Origin: Icerya purchasi
Lineage: Eukaryota; Arthropoda; Insecta; Hemiptera; Monophlebidae
Reading direction: 5' to 3'
Assembly (NCBI GenBank): GCA_039619475.1
Contig: CM077116.1
Coordinates: forward strand, 298,386,464 to 298,450,463
DNA: 64,000 nt
Part shown: in pieces, positions 59,086 through 64,000 of the stretch
How the letters are laid out: each line of letters starts with the position of its first letter
Position numbering within the stretch: position 1 is the first letter of the stretch
Translations under genes and position numbers: made by a program
Notes under the pieces: generated by a model
What the model was told of the DNA's origin: nothing
Database searches by the model: none
Seen by the model: the letters and a program-made list of their open reading frames with translations, nothing else

Positions 59086-60863
59086 TTAGCGCTTCGTTTT
59101 TTTTTTTTAGAAATATTTTAATTTTTCCGATATTAGACATACTTTCGTATTATTATTATTATTATTATGTTCGTTTTGTTCAAAACGCAAAATAAAAACA
59201 TCAAAAAGTCACAACAAAAAAAAACAAAAAAACACGACAACCAGTTTTGGATATTTATTTTTATAGAACGCGAGCAACCGAAGCCGCTATTATTGTCGTC
59301 AAATAACGTTATTAAAGGTCTACCATTATTAACTCGTCGATGAAATTCCGTGTAAAAGTGAAGAGCTAGCTGAGGGGTAGTATGTGACTTTTAGGCACAG
59401 CCGGCGGAAGACTTATTATTATTTTATAGAGTTTCCGTAACTTTTTAATAACAACGAAACGAAAAAAGAAAGAAAAAAAAAAACGCAGAAAGATCCGAGC
59501 GTAAAAAGTTAATAATTTCCTCACCCAGAGAGAAGTAACGCCGAGGAGACTTCCAGCAAGGAGGTCCCGAGTACAGTAGTGAAAAATTGGCTGTAAGGTA
59601 ACTGGAAAAACTGCGGTGGTCTGAAATAATATTACGAAAGGGTCAGAGGCGACCAGGGGTCGTATGAAAGAGACAACAACAATCGGAAAGTTCACAGGTG
59701 TTGCGAGCTAATGAAATGCAGAAGAACGGCGAATTCGCCGGAACAGATTAAAAGAGCCGTTCCGTCTGCCATCTTCATCGTGCCGTGTTTTGCGCACCGG
59801 CATTGGTCCGCACGCGATTCTGTCCGTCTCTAATGCAAAGCGGAAGGGAAAATGATTTTCTTAACGCAACGCTATTCTCTCTGTACAGATGCTACGTCAT
59901 AAACGTAACGTAACATCTGCTACGTTTTCGCTTAATGTCCCATAAAGGAACTTCTTTCGACACACGCAGCCATACCCTATCTGCACACTCACTTTCAGCG
60001 GAGCATACCCGCCCTCATCATCATCACGCCTGTATACGTTCTCCTACACTGTCGTTCCGTTATTATTTTTTACATCGCCACTTTTTTTCCGTACGCTTTT
60101 CACCTATCGGTAATTATTAAATACATGTACGAGGAAGGCGCGCCGATCATTTCGTCGCCGCTTTAGCCGAGTAAAAGCCACCTGTCGCATTTTCGTAGTC
60201 GTCACATTGGGTAAATTTGAAATTTTCCGGTTTTTTTAAAATTCACTTGAAACACATCATAGTGTGAAATTCGGTGCGCATTTCAGCCTAGACTGCCTTA
60301 GAAGCCTGCATCGTGACGCGTTCGATGGACATTTTCCGCCATCGCATCTTTGTAATCGGAAAACGTCTAGTATAGCGTACTCTCTGATTCTTTTCGAAAC
60401 AACTCGATGAAAAGCCTTAGGCGGCCGCTTTTCCTTTGCTGCCTACGTGAGTATAGAGTTTCGAGTAATGTAGCTGTTTTCAGATTGAAAATATACTCAA
60501 CGACCGACAGAACACATAAAGTTTAGGCGGCTTAAATTTGAAGCTCAAATAACGTAATAAAAGCGTAGTCCATTTTTAGAAATGCTTATTAAAAAAAATT
60601 ACAAACGCACAAATGATTAAAACGAAAACTTAGAAAACCATGTTTAATCGTTTTCGGTAAATTTTTCATTTTTAAAAATGGTCGAGAATATATTTTAAAA
60701 TACTTCAGTTGCACGGTTACAGGATTTTTTGTTTTCGAAATTTGTGAAATTTGAATATTAATTTGTTTTTAATCATTTTTAATGTGAATTTAACTTACCT
60801 GGAACATTTTACTTACTTTTGAGAGGAAGATATACCACGTTGCCATATGGCACTAGCACATTT
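59086..60863. other. Unannotated sequence
   Basis: A short (TTA)n tract is at 59148-59168. The 109-codon minus-strand frame at 59366-59695 has no recognised pattern. A perfect 12-bp palindrome TGCCATATGGCA lies at 60841-60852, just past the end of the piggyBac-like remnant. Confidence 0.4.
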
Positions 60864-61445
60864 TTAAGACGAAGTATTCGGATAATGATTATTTACATAT
60901 ATAAAGCGCATACTTTTCTTTGGCGTTCTTCTACCGTCGGGGAAACGATATCTCCGATGACCACATAATATTTTCAAAGGGTGTTGTATTGACGTGTCTG
61001 CAAAATATGGATTGTTATCCCCGACTTCGGAAACGTCAGCCTGGGGGATATTTCCTCTTATCCATTTTCCTTTTCTGATGTGGACAACAATGGTAAACAA
61101 TCCTGCAGTTTTGATTGCGGAAGCAGTCGTATTTACCAACATTGTTGTTGTCGCAGCGAGATCTGCACTTGATATAGTTGAGTAGGTCGATGGATCAAAA
61201 ACATCCCGATTATCTCTGTCATCTAACATAGCTCTTCCGTTAATTCGAAATTTAGCGTTGAACCCCATAGACCACTTAGAGTAATTATCTGCTAAACCAT
61301 CTTCGGCCGAGTCCCGATCGCTTAATTCAGATACATCAGAAGAGACAATAACTCTATATATCTGAAACATCTTGATTCACCTTTTTCTTCTAATATATCC
61401 AATATTTCATGCAACTTCAAACCGTATAAAGAACGTTGTAAAATA
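60864..61445 (-). pseudogene. piggyBac-like transposase, N-terminal remnant
   Basis: On the minus strand one frame starts near 61445 and reads SLYGLKLHEILDILEE, as in the first residues of piggyBac-like proteins (GL-L-EILDILE). A frameshift near 61335 moves into the open frame that runs from the ATG at 61370 to 60864 (168 codons). This reads SSDVSELSDRDSAEDG, like the P--SELSDEDSA-ED block, then a variable stretch and RKGKWIRGNIPQAD, like the W-KGD(L)P block before the catalytic core. After NNPYFADTSI the similarity stops, and none of the catalytic aspartates is included. The 168-codon frame is intact, but without its true start it is probably not translated as such. The family call is by pattern only. 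Confidence 0.5.
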
Positions 61446-64000
61446 ATATATATGCGATAAAAAAAAAAAACTTAAATACGCATTTAAAAAATTTGTAAAT
61501 TAGCTGTTGTTTTATAATCATACTAATACATAATTTTCGATAACTAAATGCAAAAAACTTAAATGAACATTATTTTAAAAGTACCCGTTATCTCAGCGTT
61601 GCCGTATTATGACAATGCTGGGAATGTATACACATTACTACGTGAGTCCAGATAACTCTAATTGTGACAATTTTTTCTTTTGAGAATATGTAGCTCTATA
61701 TTTATAAAATATATACATTTAAATAATAATAAAGTTATAATACTTACAATGATTACCGCGCCGTAATTTCTGGCAGAAATAAATTATTTAACTCCGACTA
61801 AACACAGCAATGCAAGAAAATAAAACCGGATATCAGTCCACAGAATAACTCAGTGTGGACACGATGACGTCAAACACAGGAAATAATAAACACCTGAACG
61901 CATTCCATAACCGGTTTCCTTACGGCACCGCTGGGCGTTGGAGGCTTAATATCTAATGACTGTACCCGGTTTTTTAACCACGTTCGATTAATCGTTTCCT
62001 AAATAAATAAGTTAAATATATTCCGTTAACTGCCGCTACTACACCTTTTAATAATTTCTCAATTTATTGAAAACTTAAAAGGTTCACTTTGCCATTAACT
62101 GCGCAAATCGCATTTATACGTACATGGCAGGTTGTTGTTGCTTATTTTCTTCTTGTATCATTTTCCGCATAAAGAACATTAGAATTAAAGGCCGCGTACA
62201 ATGAGAAGATTACCCCAGTGGTGCAAAGATCAAATCTTCCGATGCATATCGATTACGAATTGTCGTAATCGGGCCTGAAAAAAAGGCAAAATCGTGGAAC
62301 GGACACCCGTATGTCGCCGGCTGGGCAACAGGAAGCGGGTTTCTGTCATGCAGCGAGTATACGTGAAATAGTAGGCGGAATGTTTTTCTTCCCCCTTTTC
62401 CGCTTTTACTTTCCATCGCAATTCAGCCAACAAGAGCACTTAACGATATTCGCGATTATGTAATAAAAGATAAAAAAACGTCGGCCGGTACGATAGTAGC
62501 CGTTAGCTTAAAAACGGTTCAGGCGTTTTCCTATCTTTCCTTTAATTAGCGTACGTCACAAGCGGTGCCCAATAAACGCTTAAACTGCATTCGGGTAACC
62601 TATCAGTGCGTTAGCGAGAACTTTTTACAATTTACGCGCGGAACGTTTAAAACTTAACAAGACGCATCTCGTTTCTTTTGCGCCTTTATTATATCATTTG
62701 CAATATTCTATTCCGGACTATTTGTATTTTTATTTTCGCATTAGTTTACAGCGGTATACGTCGTAAGTGGAGACTGGTCCAATTTTATCCAATGACAATA
62801 TAATCGGTTATTCAATTAAAAATTTTGCCCAAATGCCGAAATAATTTCAGTATTCCGGTTATTTTACTTGACATTATTCTAGCACCGATAAGAAGTTCTA
62901 CTTCTAAAGTGAAAAAAACCTTATCGTCTTTTTTAATTGCATTACCACTCCAATGAGACATGCAATTTTTCTACTAATTTTTATTTTATTTTACTTTTTT
63001 TTTTTTTTTTTTTTTTTTTCGGGGAAATTATTCCCGACTTTTTTAACAGTTGCCGCTGTGCAGTTTTTAATGATTTTTTATTTTTCTTTCATACCAAAAC
63101 AATAACACATACATATACGTATATAACAAAAATTAACACGTCCTACCCAGTTTTAATTTTGTTGGTCTCTTAGTACAAAATCGGTATAAATCTGTGTAGA
63201 TAAAAATCAATTGTCATTTTGCTGCTAAGCGCAAAAATTCGAGGGCAGGTGAACCGAGTTCGATAAGTTTTTTTTTTTCAAGATACTCACCGTCACCCCG
63301 GCCCGGTTCATATAGACTCAAAAATTGGAAGAAATAGCTGCAATACGCAAAACAGATTGTTTAATTCCCCGACATATATGAACACACTACTGATCTAGAC
63401 ACACTATGCCGCAATACAAAAGCTCATCGCTACAAAACGTTGTTCTACTTAAAAATTAAATAAATTAAATATCTGATATCTAAAATATGAAATATAAACA
63501 GCGTGGTTTATTTATGCGCCGGACAATCAAATGAAAAACATGGTGTACCATAAAGCGTTACAATAAACTATAAATACGTTTTTTTCTTTTATAATAGTGG
63601 CGATTTTTCACTAATATTTATTTTGTTTATACATTTCCAGTAACTTTTCATAAATTCACAAATCATGAGTCCCTATTGCAGAATTTTTTTTTTTTTTCTA
63701 TTACGATATTTGAAATTTGCAATCTACAATATAAAGGATAAATAATAACGAATGCAATTGTAATAAGTAAATAGGCTAAAGGTTGAGACAGGGAGGAGAA
63801 GCAGTCCAGTGACTACACTCCTATTCGATCACATATCCTGCTTTTCATTGGGTTTGAAATAAGTATGTTGGCCATGTCCTTTGGAGTCTTTTTGTGGTTG
63901 AGATTGGATGAGCTAGGTTGCTAACTAATTCATCGGTGTGATTAGGTAGGTTTTAGGTCTTCGCTGGATCTCTTCTATTACAAATGGTATTTTTAGATGA
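61446..64000. other. Unannotated AT-rich sequence
   Basis: A 24-T run is at about 62997-63019. The two overlapping frames at 62210-62439 on minus are shadows of one another. No gene or element is recognised up to the end of the window. Confidence 0.45.

Overview
The window looks like non-coding DNA from a large, AT-rich eukaryotic genome, most likely an arthropod and probably an insect. That guess rests on the mix of mobile elements (mariner, pogo-like, hAT, piggyBac-like, Mutator-like, Helitron, and RTE-, jockey- and I-type LINEs) and on the many long (TA)n, poly-A/T and poly-G tracts. I found no convincing host gene exon, no rRNA or functional tRNA gene, no bacterial-type operon and no CRISPR array. 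Almost every long open frame is either part of a mobile element or a low-complexity translation.

The only intact gene is a 358-residue mariner transposase on the minus strand (21715-22791). It lies in a complete 1318-bp element with 29-bp perfect terminal inverted repeats, inserted in a (TA)n tract. All other protein-coding material is broken: RTE-type LINE remnants (4.5, 7.4-8.2, 18.1-18.4 and 42.5-42.9 kb), a jockey-type reverse transcriptase (18.5-19.5 kb), I-type LINE pieces (11.9-12.5 and 40.0-41.7 kb), another LINE reverse transcriptase (58.1-59.1 kb), a Mutator-like transposase (13.6-14.3 kb), a piggyBac-like N-terminal region (60.9-61.4 kb), a pogo-like element (52.2-53.2 kb) and a Helitron helicase end (53.4-53.8 kb).

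Non-coding elements include a repeat family found in at least seven copies (2.7, 3.5, 4.2, 37.7, 38.2, 42.0 and 51.8 kb). Its full-length copies are bounded by (TA)n, have a 17-bp internal inverted repeat and carry a variable array of 25-bp units. There are also a 419-bp hAT-like element with a near-perfect 8-bp target duplication (16.6-17.0 kb), a second possible hAT relic (34.5-35.1 kb), two Helitron-like elements with matching 5' ends (44.9-46.0 kb on plus, 53.2-55.5 kb on minus) and tRNA-derived SINE relics.

The densest part is 51.2-55.5 kb, where a SINE, a (TA)n-bounded repeat, a pogo-like element and a Helitron sit end to end with only TA tracts between them. The stretches at 23.0-28.7, 31.3-34.1, 46.0-51.1, 55.5-58.1 and 61.5-64.0 kb hold nothing I can name beyond simple repeats. 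The genes do not form a pathway; the window is a layered record of transposition in which only the mariner still looks able to encode its enzyme.
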